A DNA stretch of 64,000 nucleotides, from positions 106,679-170,678 of the forward strand of contig NZ_JAAHBP010000023.1 of NCBI RefSeq assembly GCF_023184515.1, given 5' to 3'. Each line of letters opens with the position of its first letter. Position 1 is the first letter of the stretch. A program made the position numbers and the translations under genes. Source of the DNA: Streptomyces sp. D2-8 (GTDB taxonomy: Bacteria; Actinomycetota; Actinomycetes; Streptomycetales; Streptomycetaceae). Under the pieces are notes generated by a model. The model ran no database searches, was not told the origin of the DNA, and worked only from the letters and a program-made list of their open reading frames with translations. Shown here piece after piece: positions 26,891 to 35,371 of this stretch.

Positions 26891-26992
26891 AGCCCGCCGT
26901 GCGGTGCGGGTACAGGGAGGGGGTGGACACGCCGGCGGTCCGCGGGCAGGCTCGTGCCTGATCATCATCACCGAAACAGGGGGAACCGAGAG

Positions 26993-27535
26993 ATGAGCGG
27001 GCACGTGACGGCGGTCAGCAGCAACGGGGAGTACTCGTTCACCAAGCCGAACCGGGACAGCATCACGCTGCTCACGGGGCTCGGGGTGGAGGGCGACGTG
27101 CACGCCGGCGTGACGGTCAAGCACCGCTCGCGCATCGCTCAGGACCCCACCCAGCCGAACCTGCGCCAGGTCCACCTCATCCACGAGGAGCTCTTCGCCG
27201 AGGTCGGCGAGGACGGGTTCCGGGTGACGCCCGGCGAACTCGGCGAGAACATCACCACCCGCGGCATCGACCTGCTCGGACTGCCGACCGGCACGCTGCT
27301 GCGCATCGGCGACGGCGCGGTCCTGGAGGTCACCGGGCTGCGCAACCCCTGCCTGCAGATCGACCTCTTCCAGGACGGGCTGCTCAAGCGTGTCGTCGGA
27401 CGTGACGAGGCGGGGAACATCGTGCGCAAGGCCGGGATCATGAGCGTGGTGCGCGAGGGCGGCGTGGTGCGGCCCGGCGACCCGATCGAGGCGGAGCTTC
27501 CCAGCGAGCCGCACCGGCCGCTGGAACGGGTCTGA
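26993..27535 (+). CDS. MOSC-domain protein
   Basis: The 180-residue product has the MOSC layout: VTAVSSNGEYSF, LGVEGDVHAG, RQVHLIHEEL, PGELGENITTRG and the conserved Cys in LRNPCLQID. MOSC domains bind sulfurated molybdenum cofactor or handle sulfur and N-hydroxylated compounds (as in YiiM). The ATG follows GGGGGAACCGAGAG; an earlier Met would add 13 residues. Confidence 0.85.
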   Translation: MSGHVTAVSSNGEYSFTKPNRDSITLLTGLGVEGDVHAGVTVKHRSRIAQDPTQPNLRQVHLIHEELFAEVGEDGFRVTPGELGENITTRGIDLLGLPTGTLLRIGDGAVLEVTGLRNPCLQIDLFQDGLLKRVVGRDEAGNIVRKAGIMSVVREGGVVRPGDPIEAELPSEPHRPLERV

Positions 27536-27598
27536 CCGGCACCCGCAGATCCGAAACCCGTTTGCCCCGGACCCCCGCGCCCCCACAGAATCGCGCAC

Positions 27599-29218
27599 AT
27601 GGGTCACCTCGAAGCCGCGCACCTGGAGTACTACCTGCCCGACGGAAGGGCGCTGCTGGGTGATGTCTCGTTCCGGGTGGGGGAGGGGGCCGTCGTGGCC
27701 CTCGTGGGGCCCAACGGCGCCGGGAAGACCACCCTGCTCCGGATGCTCGCCGGTGAGGTCAAGCCGCACGGCGGGTCCGTAGTCGTCGGCGGCGGGCTCG
27801 GCGTCATGCGGCAGTTCGTGGGGTCCGTACGCGACGAGACGACCGTGCGGGACCTGCTCGTGTCCGTCGCCACGCCCCGCATCCGCGAGGCGGCCCGCGC
27901 CGTGGACGCCGCCGAGCACGCCATCATGACCGTCGACGACGAGGCCGCCCAGCTGGCGTATGCGCAGGCCCTCGCCGACTGGGCCGAGGCCCGCGGCTAC
28001 GAGTCCGAGACGCTGTGGGACATGTGCACGACGGCCGCGCTCGGGGTGCCGTACGACAAGGCGCAGTTCCGGGAGGTCCGCACCCTCTCCGGCGGCGAGC
28101 AGAAGCGGCTCGTCCTGGAGGCGCTGCTGCGCGGCACCGACGAGGTGCTGCTCCTCGACGAGCCCGACAACTACCTCGACGTCCCCGGCAAGCGGTGGCT
28201 GGAGGAACGGCTGAAGGAGACCCGCAAGACGGTCCTGTTCGTCTCCCACGACCGCGAACTCCTCGCCCGCGCCGCCGAGAAGATCGTCTCCCTGGAGCCC
28301 GGCCCCGCGGGTGCCGACGCCTGGGTGCACGGCGGCGGCTTCGCCACCTTCCACGACGCCCGTCGTGAACGCTTCGCCCGCTTCGAGGAGTTGCGCAGGC
28401 GCTGGGACGAGAAGCACGCGCAGCTGAAGAAACTGGTGCTGACGCTGCGTCAGGCGGCTGCGGTCAGCCATGAGATGTCCTCCCGCTACCAGGCCGCCCA
28501 GACCCGTCTGCGCAAGTTCGAGGAAGTGGGACCGCCGCCCGAGCCGCCGCGCGAGCAGGACATCAAGATGCGGATCAAGGGCGGCCGCACCGGCGTCCGG
28601 GCGGTCACCTGCGCGAACCTGGAACTCACCGGCCTGATGAAGCCCTTCGACCTGGAGGTCTTCTACGGCGAGCGCGTCGCCGTCCTCGGCTCCAACGGCT
28701 CCGGCAAGTCCCACTTCCTGCGCCTGCTCGCCGGTGACGACGTGGCGCACACGGGGGACTGGAAACTGGGCGCCCGGGTCGTGCCCGGCCACTTCGCGCA
28801 GACGCACGCGCATCCGGAGCTGGAGGGCCGCACGCTCCTCGACATCCTGTGGAAGGAGCACGCACAGGACCGCGGCGCCGCGATGTCCCGCCTGCGCCGC
28901 TACGAGCTCACCCACCAGGCGGAGCAGACGTTCGAGCGTCTCTCCGGCGGCCAGCAGGCCCGCTTCCAGATCCTGCTGCTGGAACTCCAGGGCGTGACGG
29001 CACTGCTGCTGGACGAGCCGACCGACAACCTGGACCTGGAGTCCGCCGAGGCGCTCCAGGAGGGTCTGGAGGCCTTCGACGGCACCGTACTCGCGGTCAC
29101 CCACGACCGCTGGTTCGCCCGCTCCTTCGACCGCTTCCTGGTCTTCGGCAGCGACGGCCGGGTCCGGGAGACCCCGGACCCGGTCTGGGACGAACGAAGG
29201 GTGGAACGGGCCCGCTAG
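27599..29218 (+). CDS. ABC-F family ATPase
   Basis: The 539-residue protein carries two nucleotide-binding domains and no membrane spans. First domain: GPNGAGKTT, LSGGEQKRL, LLLDEPDNYLD. Second: GSNGSGKSH, LSGGQQARF, LLLDEPTDNLDLESAE. An interdomain linker with charged helices (about 255-320) separates them. ABC-F proteins act on the ribosome in translation control or antibiotic resistance. Whether this one is a housekeeping or resistance member cannot be decided from sequence alone. Confidence 0.9.
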   Translation: MGHLEAAHLEYYLPDGRALLGDVSFRVGEGAVVALVGPNGAGKTTLLRMLAGEVKPHGGSVVVGGGLGVMRQFVGSVRDETTVRDLLVSVATPRIREAARAVDAAEHAIMTVDDEAAQLAYAQALADWAEARGYESETLWDMCTTAALGVPYDKAQFREVRTLSGGEQKRLVLEALLRGTDEVLLLDEPDNYLDVPGKRWLEERLKETRKTVLFVSHDRELLARAAEKIVSLEPGPAGADAWVHGGGFATFHDARRERFARFEELRRRWDEKHAQLKKLVLTLRQAAAVSHEMSSRYQAAQTRLRKFEEVGPPPEPPREQDIKMRIKGGRTGVRAVTCANLELTGLMKPFDLEVFYGERVAVLGSNGSGKSHFLRLLAGDDVAHTGDWKLGARVVPGHFAQTHAHPELEGRTLLDILWKEHAQDRGAAMSRLRRYELTHQAEQTFERLSGGQQARFQILLLELQGVTALLLDEPTDNLDLESAEALQEGLEAFDGTVLAVTHDRWFARSFDRFLVFGSDGRVRETPDPVWDERRVERAR

Positions 29219-29231
29219 GACCCGCTCCCGG

Positions 29232-30332
29232 TCACTTCCAGCGCAGCAGCGCCCCCAGGCCCCCCACGGGGACCTCCCGCTCGGAGACCGACAGGGCGGG
29301 CGCGTCCGTGGCCACCGCGGAACGGATCAACGCGTCATCCGCCCGGGCCGGCCACGAGTGCTCCTCGCCCAGGACCTTCAGGTCCGTCCGGCGCACCGCG
29401 AGCTGGTCGGGCTCCTCCCCGATCCACACCTCGCGGTGCGCGTCGGGCCCGTCCACCCTGATCAGCAGCTCGTCGATGCGGTGCTCCCGCGCCGCCTCGA
29501 CCAGCGCCGGCACGCCCTCGACGGCCCCGGCACGGCCCGCGCCGTCCGCGGTGCGGGCGGCGCGGAACCGCTCCAGCTCCGCCTCGGCCTGCCGCCCCAC
29601 GTGTTCGGCCCGGGCCCGCTCCACGTCCTCGTCGAGCAGCCGGCTGCCGGTGCCGTGCGGCGCCTCGACCACCATGCCGTGCAGCCGCTTGGGCAGCCGC
29701 TCGTGCACGGACCGCCGCTCCCGGTCGTCGCCGACGAGAATCAGCAGGTCGGCCTTGGTCTCCTCCTGGCACACGGCGAGCGCGTCGGCGATCTCCGCGG
29801 CGTTGTGCTCCCAGGTGTTCTCCACCCGCAGCTGGAAATGCCGCTCGGACCAGTCCGCGGAACTCGTCCGGTGCACCGGCCACTGCCGCCCGGTGACGCT
29901 CCCGGCGTCCTCCCGGCCCAGCGCGCTGCGCAGCTCGAAGTCCGCGCCCCTGCGGTCGACGTACGCCACCACGCACACCGGGTCCTCCCCGGCCAGCTCC
30001 AGCAGCGGCGCGACCCGCGGCAGCGGCGCCCATTCGGCCCAGTCACCGCCCTGCGGGGGACGGACCAGCGGCGGGTCGAGAACGACCTCGCCGGCCCGTG
30101 CGAACAGTGCCCGGCCGTGCGGTTCGGAGGAGTGCCGCAGATCCTCGATCGCGCTCTGCACGGCCCGGCAGGTCGCCTCGTCCGCCCCCTGCGCGGCCAG
30201 CTCCCTGGCCATCGCCTGGGCCGTCAGCTCCCGCTCGTGGGGAGTGCCCTCCGAGTGCCGTGAGGTGTCGACGTACACGGAGGCCCAAGGCCCGGGGTGT
30301 TCGTACAGTGGGTGCAGAAAGGCGAGATCCAT
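29232..30332 (-). CDS. baeRF/Vms1-like protein (Rv2629 family)
   Basis: A 366-residue protein starting MDLAFLHPLYEHPGPWASVYVDTSRHSEG, like the Rv2629/baeRF group, which is related to eukaryotic release factor eRF1 and Vms1 peptidyl-tRNA hydrolases. The middle domain has LLILVGDDRERRSVHERLP and the C-terminal part a helix-rich LVEAAREHRIDELLIR. In mycobacteria the relative is induced by hypoxia. GGGAGGAACC precedes the ATG. It converges with the ABC-F gene, 13 bases away. Confidence 0.75.
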   Translation of the reverse strand: MDLAFLHPLYEHPGPWASVYVDTSRHSEGTPHERELTAQAMARELAAQGADEATCRAVQSAIEDLRHSSEPHGRALFARAGEVVLDPPLVRPPQGGDWAEWAPLPRVAPLLELAGEDPVCVVAYVDRRGADFELRSALGREDAGSVTGRQWPVHRTSSADWSERHFQLRVENTWEHNAAEIADALAVCQEETKADLLILVGDDRERRSVHERLPKRLHGMVVEAPHGTGSRLLDEDVERARAEHVGRQAEAELERFRAARTADGAGRAGAVEGVPALVEAAREHRIDELLIRVDGPDAHREVWIGEEPDQLAVRRTDLKVLGEEHSWPARADDALIRSAVATDAPALSVSEREVPVGGLGALLRWK

Positions 30333-30426
30333 GGTTCCTCCCGGATGCCGCTCGGGGGCAGTGCTCAGTTGCTCCGGGGGCGGGTACCCGGACCGCATGA
30401 ACGAACACGACGAGCGGGGCGACACG

Positions 30427-30684
30427 ATGACCGGAGTGGACCCTGACCGGCTGGACGACCAGCAGCTCATGAAAGAGCTGGAGACCATCCACCGCACGCG
30501 CCACGACACGCTGCTCTACGGCTCGAACGACGCGCTGCGCGCCCACAACGAGCGCATGGCGCAGCTCGAGGGCGAGTACCTGCGCCGCAACCCGGGCCGC
30601 CTGGTGTCCGCGGGCCGCACACGCGAAGGGGCCCGGGAGCGGGGGAGCGGGGAGTCGGCGACTCCCACGACCCCCGGCACCTGA
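30427..30684 (+). CDS. Small DUF6158-like protein
   Basis: An 85-residue hydrophilic protein with the helical motif LDDQQLMKELETIHRTRHDTLL and MAQLEGEYLRRNP, known from many actinomycete conserved hypotheticals. The start is uncertain: ATG at 30427 fits the family, while ATG at 30397 would add 10 residues. The tail is Gly/Ser/Arg-rich. Function unknown. Confidence 0.65.
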   Translation: MTGVDPDRLDDQQLMKELETIHRTRHDTLLYGSNDALRAHNERMAQLEGEYLRRNPGRLVSAGRTREGARERGSGESATPTTPGT

Positions 30685-30771
30685 GCCCCTCGAAGGACAC
30701 GACCGGAACAGCACCGACGCGCACCCGCGCCGCACGGACCGGACCGGCAGCCACCGGCCCGGCCCCGCAGC

Positions 30772-32874
30772 TCAGCGCCGTACCGCCGGCCGGCCCCAGT
30801 GGCGGTGCCCGGCGAGGGCCGTCACGAACGCGTCCAGAAACTCCTCGCTCGCCGGTCCCGGTGACGTGTCCGTCACGATGCCCTGGTCCGCGACCACCCG
30901 GTGGAACTCCGTCGACAGCCCGAGACCCTCGGGCTCCAGCGCTGCCAGGATCCCCACACCCGAGCCGAGCGCGCCCACCGGCTTGCCGTGCCGGTAGGCG
31001 TCCCGCACGAACCGCACCATGTCCGGATCGGCCGCCGCCGGCGGAGTGCCGGCGGGCCCGCCGGGCAGCAGCACGGCGTCGTACAGCACGGACGCCACGG
31101 TCGGCAGCGCCCGGTCCACCGCGTAGGTCTCACCGTCGGCTCCGGTGATCGTGCCGTCCGTCGCGGCCAGCGCCTCGACGATCGCCCCCTCGGCGGCCAG
31201 CCGCACCCGCACGGAAGTGACCTGCTCGGCGTCCACCCCGTCGGTGACGAGCACCGCGACCTGCCGGGTCCGGATCGAACCGTCCCCGCGCAGCGACTCG
31301 AGGCTGAGGGCGGGGGAGGCCTGCTTGTACGGGGTCTGCGCACCGGACGGCTCCGGGATACCGATGCCCCGTGCCACCCGCTCGGCCAGCTCCCCGTCGA
31401 CCTTGGCCAGGTGTTCCACCGTCCGGGCCCGCACGGTCAGCGCGCCGACCTTGCCGAGCTCGAACCGGAACGCCTCCACGATGTGCTGCCGCTCCCAGTC
31501 CGTCATGCTGTTCCAGAACATCGCGGTCTGGCTGTAGTGGTCCTGGAAGCTGGGGCTGCGACGCCGGATCTTGTGCCCGTCCACTCGTTCGGCGTAATGG
31601 GTGTAGGCGCTGCCGCCGGCCCCGGCGTGGGCCGGGCAGCCCCCGCCGAGCGAGTTCGGGGAGTAGTTCGTCCCGGAGTGGATCGCGCTCTGGTGGTAGC
31701 CGTCCCGCTGGTTGTTGCGCACCGGCGCCACCGGCCGGTTCACCGGCAGCTGCGAGAAGTTGGGCCCGCCGAGCCGGATCAGCTGCGTGTCCAGGTAGGA
31801 GAAGTTCCGGGCCTGGAGCAGCGGATCGTTGGTGAAGTCGATGCCGGGCACCACGTTGGCCGTGTGGAAGGCGACCTGCTCGGTCTCCGCGAAGAAGTTC
31901 TCCGGGTTGCGGTCCAGCACCATCCGGCCGATCGGCCGGACCGGCACCTGCTCCTCCGGGATGATCTTCGTCGGGTCGAGCAGATCGAAGTCGAAGGCGA
32001 ACTCGTCCTCCTCCGGCACGAGTTGCACGCCCAGCTCCCACTCGGGGTACTCGCCCGCCTCGATCGCGCCCCACAGGTCACGCCGGTTGAAGTCCGGGTC
32101 CCGGCCCTGGCACTCCTGGGCCTCGTCCCACACCAGCGAGTGCACGCCCAGCTTCGGCTTCCAGTGGAACTTCACGAACGTGCCGCGGCCCTCGGCGTTC
32201 ACGAACCGGAAGGTGTGCACGCCGAAGCCCTGCATCATGCGGTAGCTGCGCGGGATCGCCCGGTCCGACATCAGCCACATGATCGCGTGCAGCGTCTCGG
32301 GCTGGAGCGACACGAAATCCCACAGGGAGTCGTGCGCGGACGCGCCCGTCGGGATGTCGTTGTGCGGCTCGGGCTTCACCGCGTGCACGAAGTCCGGGAA
32401 CTTGATGCCGTCCTGGATGAAGAAGACCGGGAAGTTGTTCCCGACCAGGTCGTAATTGCCCTCCGACGTGTAGAACTTGGTCGCGAAGCCGCGCACGTCC
32501 CGCACGGTGTCCGCCGAGCCCTTCGGGCCCTGCACGGTCGAGAACCGCACGAACACGGGTGTCCGCACGGACGGGTCCTGGAGGAACGCCGCGCGGGTGA
32601 ACTCCGCGCAGGACTCGTACGGTTCGAAGTACCCGTACGCGCCCGCGCCCCGCGCGTGCACCACCCGCTCCGGGATCCGCTCGTGGTCGAAGCGGGTGAG
32701 CTTCTCCCGGAAGTGGAAGTCCTCCATCAGGGTCGGACCGCGCTCGCCCACCGCCAGGGAGTCGTCGGTGTGGTCCACCTCGACGCCCTGGTCGGTGGTG
32801 AGCGGACCGGCGGCGGGATCGTCCGCCCGGAACCCCTCGCGCTGCCGCTGCTTGCGGTCGTCGGGGGATGCCAT
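30772..32874 (-). CDS. katE: Large-subunit catalase (KatE/HPII type)
   Basis: The 700-residue size and C-terminal flavodoxin-like/PfpI-like domain mark a large-subunit clade 2 catalase. The distal His lies in RVVHARGAGAYGYFE and the proximal heme Tyr in FSYLDTQLIR. Residues about 555-700 form the DJ-1-like domain (VAVLVTDGVDAEQV, LLPGGPAGT). It breaks down hydrogen peroxide. The ATG overlaps the upstream PfpI gene stop by one base (TGATG), so it is translated after it. Confidence 0.92.
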   Translation of the reverse strand: MASPDDRKQRQREGFRADDPAAGPLTTDQGVEVDHTDDSLAVGERGPTLMEDFHFREKLTRFDHERIPERVVHARGAGAYGYFEPYESCAEFTRAAFLQDPSVRTPVFVRFSTVQGPKGSADTVRDVRGFATKFYTSEGNYDLVGNNFPVFFIQDGIKFPDFVHAVKPEPHNDIPTGASAHDSLWDFVSLQPETLHAIMWLMSDRAIPRSYRMMQGFGVHTFRFVNAEGRGTFVKFHWKPKLGVHSLVWDEAQECQGRDPDFNRRDLWGAIEAGEYPEWELGVQLVPEEDEFAFDFDLLDPTKIIPEEQVPVRPIGRMVLDRNPENFFAETEQVAFHTANVVPGIDFTNDPLLQARNFSYLDTQLIRLGGPNFSQLPVNRPVAPVRNNQRDGYHQSAIHSGTNYSPNSLGGGCPAHAGAGGSAYTHYAERVDGHKIRRRSPSFQDHYSQTAMFWNSMTDWERQHIVEAFRFELGKVGALTVRARTVEHLAKVDGELAERVARGIGIPEPSGAQTPYKQASPALSLESLRGDGSIRTRQVAVLVTDGVDAEQVTSVRVRLAAEGAIVEALAATDGTITGADGETYAVDRALPTVASVLYDAVLLPGGPAGTPPAAADPDMVRFVRDAYRHGKPVGALGSGVGILAALEPEGLGLSTEFHRVVADQGIVTDTSPGPASEEFLDAFVTALAGHRHWGRPAVRR

Positions 32875-33416
32875 CAGGCGGCCTCCTGCGCGAAGACGTC
32901 CAGGAAGGTCTCGCAGAACGCCTTCAGATCGTCCGGCTTGCGGCTGGTGATCAGCTTGTTCGCCCCGTGGTCACAGACCTTGACCTGCTTGTCGACCCAG
33001 GTGCCGCCCGCGTTGCGGATGTCCGTCCGCAGGCTCGGCCAGGACGTGAGCTCCCGGCCGCGTACGACGTCCGCCTCGACCAGCGTCCACGGGGCGTGGC
33101 AGATCGCCGCCACGGGCCGGCCGTGCTCGAAGAAGTCCCGGACGAACGCCACGGCCTTGTCGTCCATCCGCAGGAAGTCCGGGTTGGCGACGCCGCCCGG
33201 CAGCACGAGCGCACCGAACGAGTCCGGGGCGGCGTCGCCGACGACCTCGTCCACGGGGAATGTGTCCGCCTTGTCGAGGTGGTGGAAGGCCTGGATCTCG
33301 CCCTGCTGCGTCGACACCAGCACGGGCTCGTGACCCGCGTCCTTCGCGGCCTGCCACGGATCGGTCAGCTCGACCTGCTCGACGCCCTCGGGTGCGACCA
33401 GAAACGCGATACGCAT
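32874..33416 (-). CDS. DJ-1/PfpI family protein
   Basis: The 180-residue protein starts MRIAFLVAPEGVEQVELTDPW and contains the nucleophile elbow AAICHAPWTLVEA and GALVLPGGVANPDFLR, typical of PfpI/YhbO-type proteins involved in stress protection. It is coupled to catalase by a TGATG junction and lies 5 bases after the membrane-protein gene. Confidence 0.88.
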   Translation of the reverse strand: MRIAFLVAPEGVEQVELTDPWQAAKDAGHEPVLVSTQQGEIQAFHHLDKADTFPVDEVVGDAAPDSFGALVLPGGVANPDFLRMDDKAVAFVRDFFEHGRPVAAICHAPWTLVEADVVRGRELTSWPSLRTDIRNAGGTWVDKQVKVCDHGANKLITSRKPDDLKAFCETFLDVFAQEAA

Positions 33417-33421
33417 GATGT

Positions 33422-34123
33422 TCAACGTCCTTTCCCGGAGCGGGCGGTGCTCCAGCGCGCCGCGTCGCTCCACGCGTCGTTCTCGTACTTCTCGTGCTTG
33501 TCGTGCTTGTCGTTCTTCCTGCGCTCGCGACCCGCGCGCACGCACCGCAGCAGCTCCTCGCCGTACGGCAGCAGCACGCACGTGCCGATCGCGGCGGCGA
33601 TGCCCGCCAGATAGCCGCGCGACAGGGGCCGTCGGCGCGGCACGGGGCGCCACGCGTCGGGATCGCCCCTGCCGCCGCGCAGCAGCGACTTCACCTGGTC
33701 GGCGTGCAGGCACATCAGGGCGGCCAGCGCCCCGAACGGCAGCGACTCCAGAAAGCTGTGGATGTGCTGCTCGATCGGCTTGACCTCGCGCTCGCTGCCG
33801 ACGGCCGTACGGACGTCCCACAGCGCCGTCGCCTCGTGCACCGCGGCTCCGCCCAGCTGCACGGTCAGCAGCAGCGGATTGACCTCGTAGCGCAGCGTCA
33901 GCGCGATCGGGATGCCGACCTCGGCCATCATCAAAGAGTGGATCAAGGACTCCTTGGTGCCCGCGGTGTCCTCGATGCGGGTCCGCCGGTGCATCACCCA
34001 GTCGGCCACGCCGGGCACGAACCAGCTGGGCAGCAGCCCGTAGAGCAGATACCGGGTCGCGGCGTCGCCGACGTCGACGGTGGCTCCGGTGGCGCTGATC
34101 TGCTTCGCCCGGTCCGTGCTCAT
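33422..34123 (-). CDS. Conserved membrane protein
   Basis: A 233-residue protein with hydrophobic segments around 25-45, 70-90, 135-150 and 175-195 and a charged C-terminal tail of Asp/Lys/His/Glu. I do not recognise a named family with confidence. Its ATG overlaps the CBS gene stop (ATGA) and it precedes the PfpI gene by 5 bases, so it belongs to the stress operon. Confidence 0.7.
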   Translation of the reverse strand: MSTDRAKQISATGATVDVGDAATRYLLYGLLPSWFVPGVADWVMHRRTRIEDTAGTKESLIHSLMMAEVGIPIALTLRYEVNPLLLTVQLGGAAVHEATALWDVRTAVGSEREVKPIEQHIHSFLESLPFGALAALMCLHADQVKSLLRGGRGDPDAWRPVPRRRPLSRGYLAGIAAAIGTCVLLPYGEELLRCVRAGRERRKNDKHDKHEKYENDAWSDAARWSTARSGKGR

Positions 34124-34554
34124 GCACCACCCCGGGCGTCGGGCTCGGCCCGGCTGATGTCGGCGAGCGCCGACGCGGGGTCCTCGGCCTCGGCCACGTC
34201 ACCGAGGCTCACGATCCCGACCGGCAGCCCGTTCTCCACCACCGGCAGCCGGCGCACCGCGTGCTCGCGCATCAGCGTCACCGCGGTCGCCACCCGGTCG
34301 TCCGGCGTCACCGTCACCGGATTGCGGGTGCACACGGTCTGCGCGCTGACCGTCATCGGGTCGGCGCCGTCGGCGACGGCCCGTACGGTGATGTCACGGT
34401 CGGTGAGCACACCGATCACGTCCTGCCCCTCGGCCACCACCACATCGCCGATGTTCTGTGTGCGCATCAACTGCGCCGCCTCGACGAGCGAGGCGTCCGG
34501 GCGCACGGCGACCACACCCGCTGTCATCACGTCCTTGACGTACTCGGCCACCAC
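34120..34554 (-). CDS. Tandem CBS-domain protein
   Basis: The 144-residue protein consists of two CBS repeats: VKDVMTAGVVAVRPDASLVEAAQLM and VCTRNPVTVTPDDRVATAVTLMREHAVRRLPVVE. CBS pairs bind adenosine nucleotides and act as energy sensors. The start is a GTG (34554 or 34551), preceded by GGAGGGAAGG. It lies 69 bases after the DUF2795-like gene. Confidence 0.88.
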   Translation of the reverse strand: MVAEYVKDVMTAGVVAVRPDASLVEAAQLMRTQNIGDVVVAEGQDVIGVLTDRDITVRAVADGADPMTVSAQTVCTRNPVTVTPDDRVATAVTLMREHAVRRLPVVENGLPVGIVSLGDVAEAEDPASALADISRAEPDARGGA

Positions 34555-34623
34555 TGGAGCCTTCCCTCCGTTCCCAGGCCGGCGGGGACACCGCGACCTG
34601 CCGCGATGCCCCCGCCGCGGTTC

Positions 34624-35025
34624 CTACGCGTACTCCTCCGGCCCGGTCTCACGGGCCCGGGTCAGGGTCTCGGCCAGCTCCTGGACGGTGCCGTAGCGCT
34701 CCTGGCGGGGCCGTCCCTCCAGGGCCTCGACGAGTGCGTCGGGCGCCTGGTGGCCGCGCAACTCGCGGACCAGCTCACGCGCACTCGCGGGGAACGCCCT
34801 GCGGCCCAGGATCCGGGCCAGCTCCAGCCGCACCGACTCCAGGGACGTCGGCGCACGGCTCGGCGTCACCGGACCGTGAGCGACCTCGGGATCGTCCTCG
34901 GCGGCCGGCTCCGGGTCGTGCCACTCCTCACTGCGCGTGGGGTGCCCGGACCTGAGCAGACCCTGCAGTTCGTGCTTCATCTCGTCGTCCCGGTGGACGC
35001 TCAGCCGGTTGCTGCCTCGCTGCAT
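34624..35025 (-). CDS. DUF2795-like protein
   Basis: A 133-residue hydrophilic protein with a C-terminal helical segment LGRRAFPASARELVRELRGHQAPDALVEALEGRP..YGTVQEL, matching the DUF2795 pattern (ypa...L...a......vl..L..lp...y....ev). GGAGGGAGAC precedes the ATG. A SigB-type promoter motif lies just upstream, and the CBS, membrane, PfpI and catalase genes follow in the same direction. Function unknown. Confidence 0.68.
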   Translation of the reverse strand: MQRGSNRLSVHRDDEMKHELQGLLRSGHPTRSEEWHDPEPAAEDDPEVAHGPVTPSRAPTSLESVRLELARILGRRAFPASARELVRELRGHQAPDALVEALEGRPRQERYGTVQELAETLTRARETGPEEYA

Positions 35026-35058
35026 GTCTCCCTCCAGACGTTCGGGGGCCCGCACCGC

Positions 35059-35083
35059 GTACCCGAACACCGGAAGGCGACAC
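35059..35083 (-). promoter_or_regulatory. SigB-type promoter motif for the stress operon
   Basis: On the minus strand GTGT (35083-35080), 15 bases and GGGTAC (35064-35059) fit G-N-N-T-(14-16)-GGGTAC. It lies 34 bases upstream of the DUF2795-like start. A SigB-type sigma gene occurs 2.3 kb away. Confidence 0.5.
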
Positions 35084-35185
35084 AGGTTGCCCGAACCCGA
35101 TCGCCGCCGTCCGTACTGGTTTGCGCCATGCCCTGCGGGAGACCCGCATTGCACCCCCCCACACCTCCCTGGGGAAGGACCCGTC

Positions 35186-35371
35186 ATGGCGATGCTCGCT
35201 GTGCTCATCCCGCTGCTCATGCTCGGAGTGGTGCTGGTGCTGGGCCGCTACGAGGAACTGCTGCTGCCGCAGGAGGACGCCGACCGGCGCGAACCGGCGG
35301 GCGTACCTCCCGCTTCCGCGGCGGTCACTTCTTCTCCCGCCCCGGCAGGAACTCCTGCACCTTCGCCTTGA
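35186..35371 (+). CDS. Small membrane-anchored protein
   Basis: The 61-residue frame starts at ATG after GGGGAAGGACCCGTC. It encodes one membrane span (MLAVLIPLLMLGVVLVLGRYEELLL) and a Pro/Ala-rich tail. Its last 47 bases overlap the 3' end of the convergent pyruvate oxidase gene. Function unknown; a real gene is likely because of the good ribosome site and membrane helix. Confidence 0.55.
   Translation: MAMLAVLIPLLMLGVVLVLGRYEELLLPQEDADRREPAGVPPASAAVTSSPAPAGTPAPSP

Noticed and set aside
30360..30397. SigB-type promoter before the DUF6158-like gene (GGGTAC at 30382)
   Set aside because: No G-N-N-T element lies 14-16 bases upstream.
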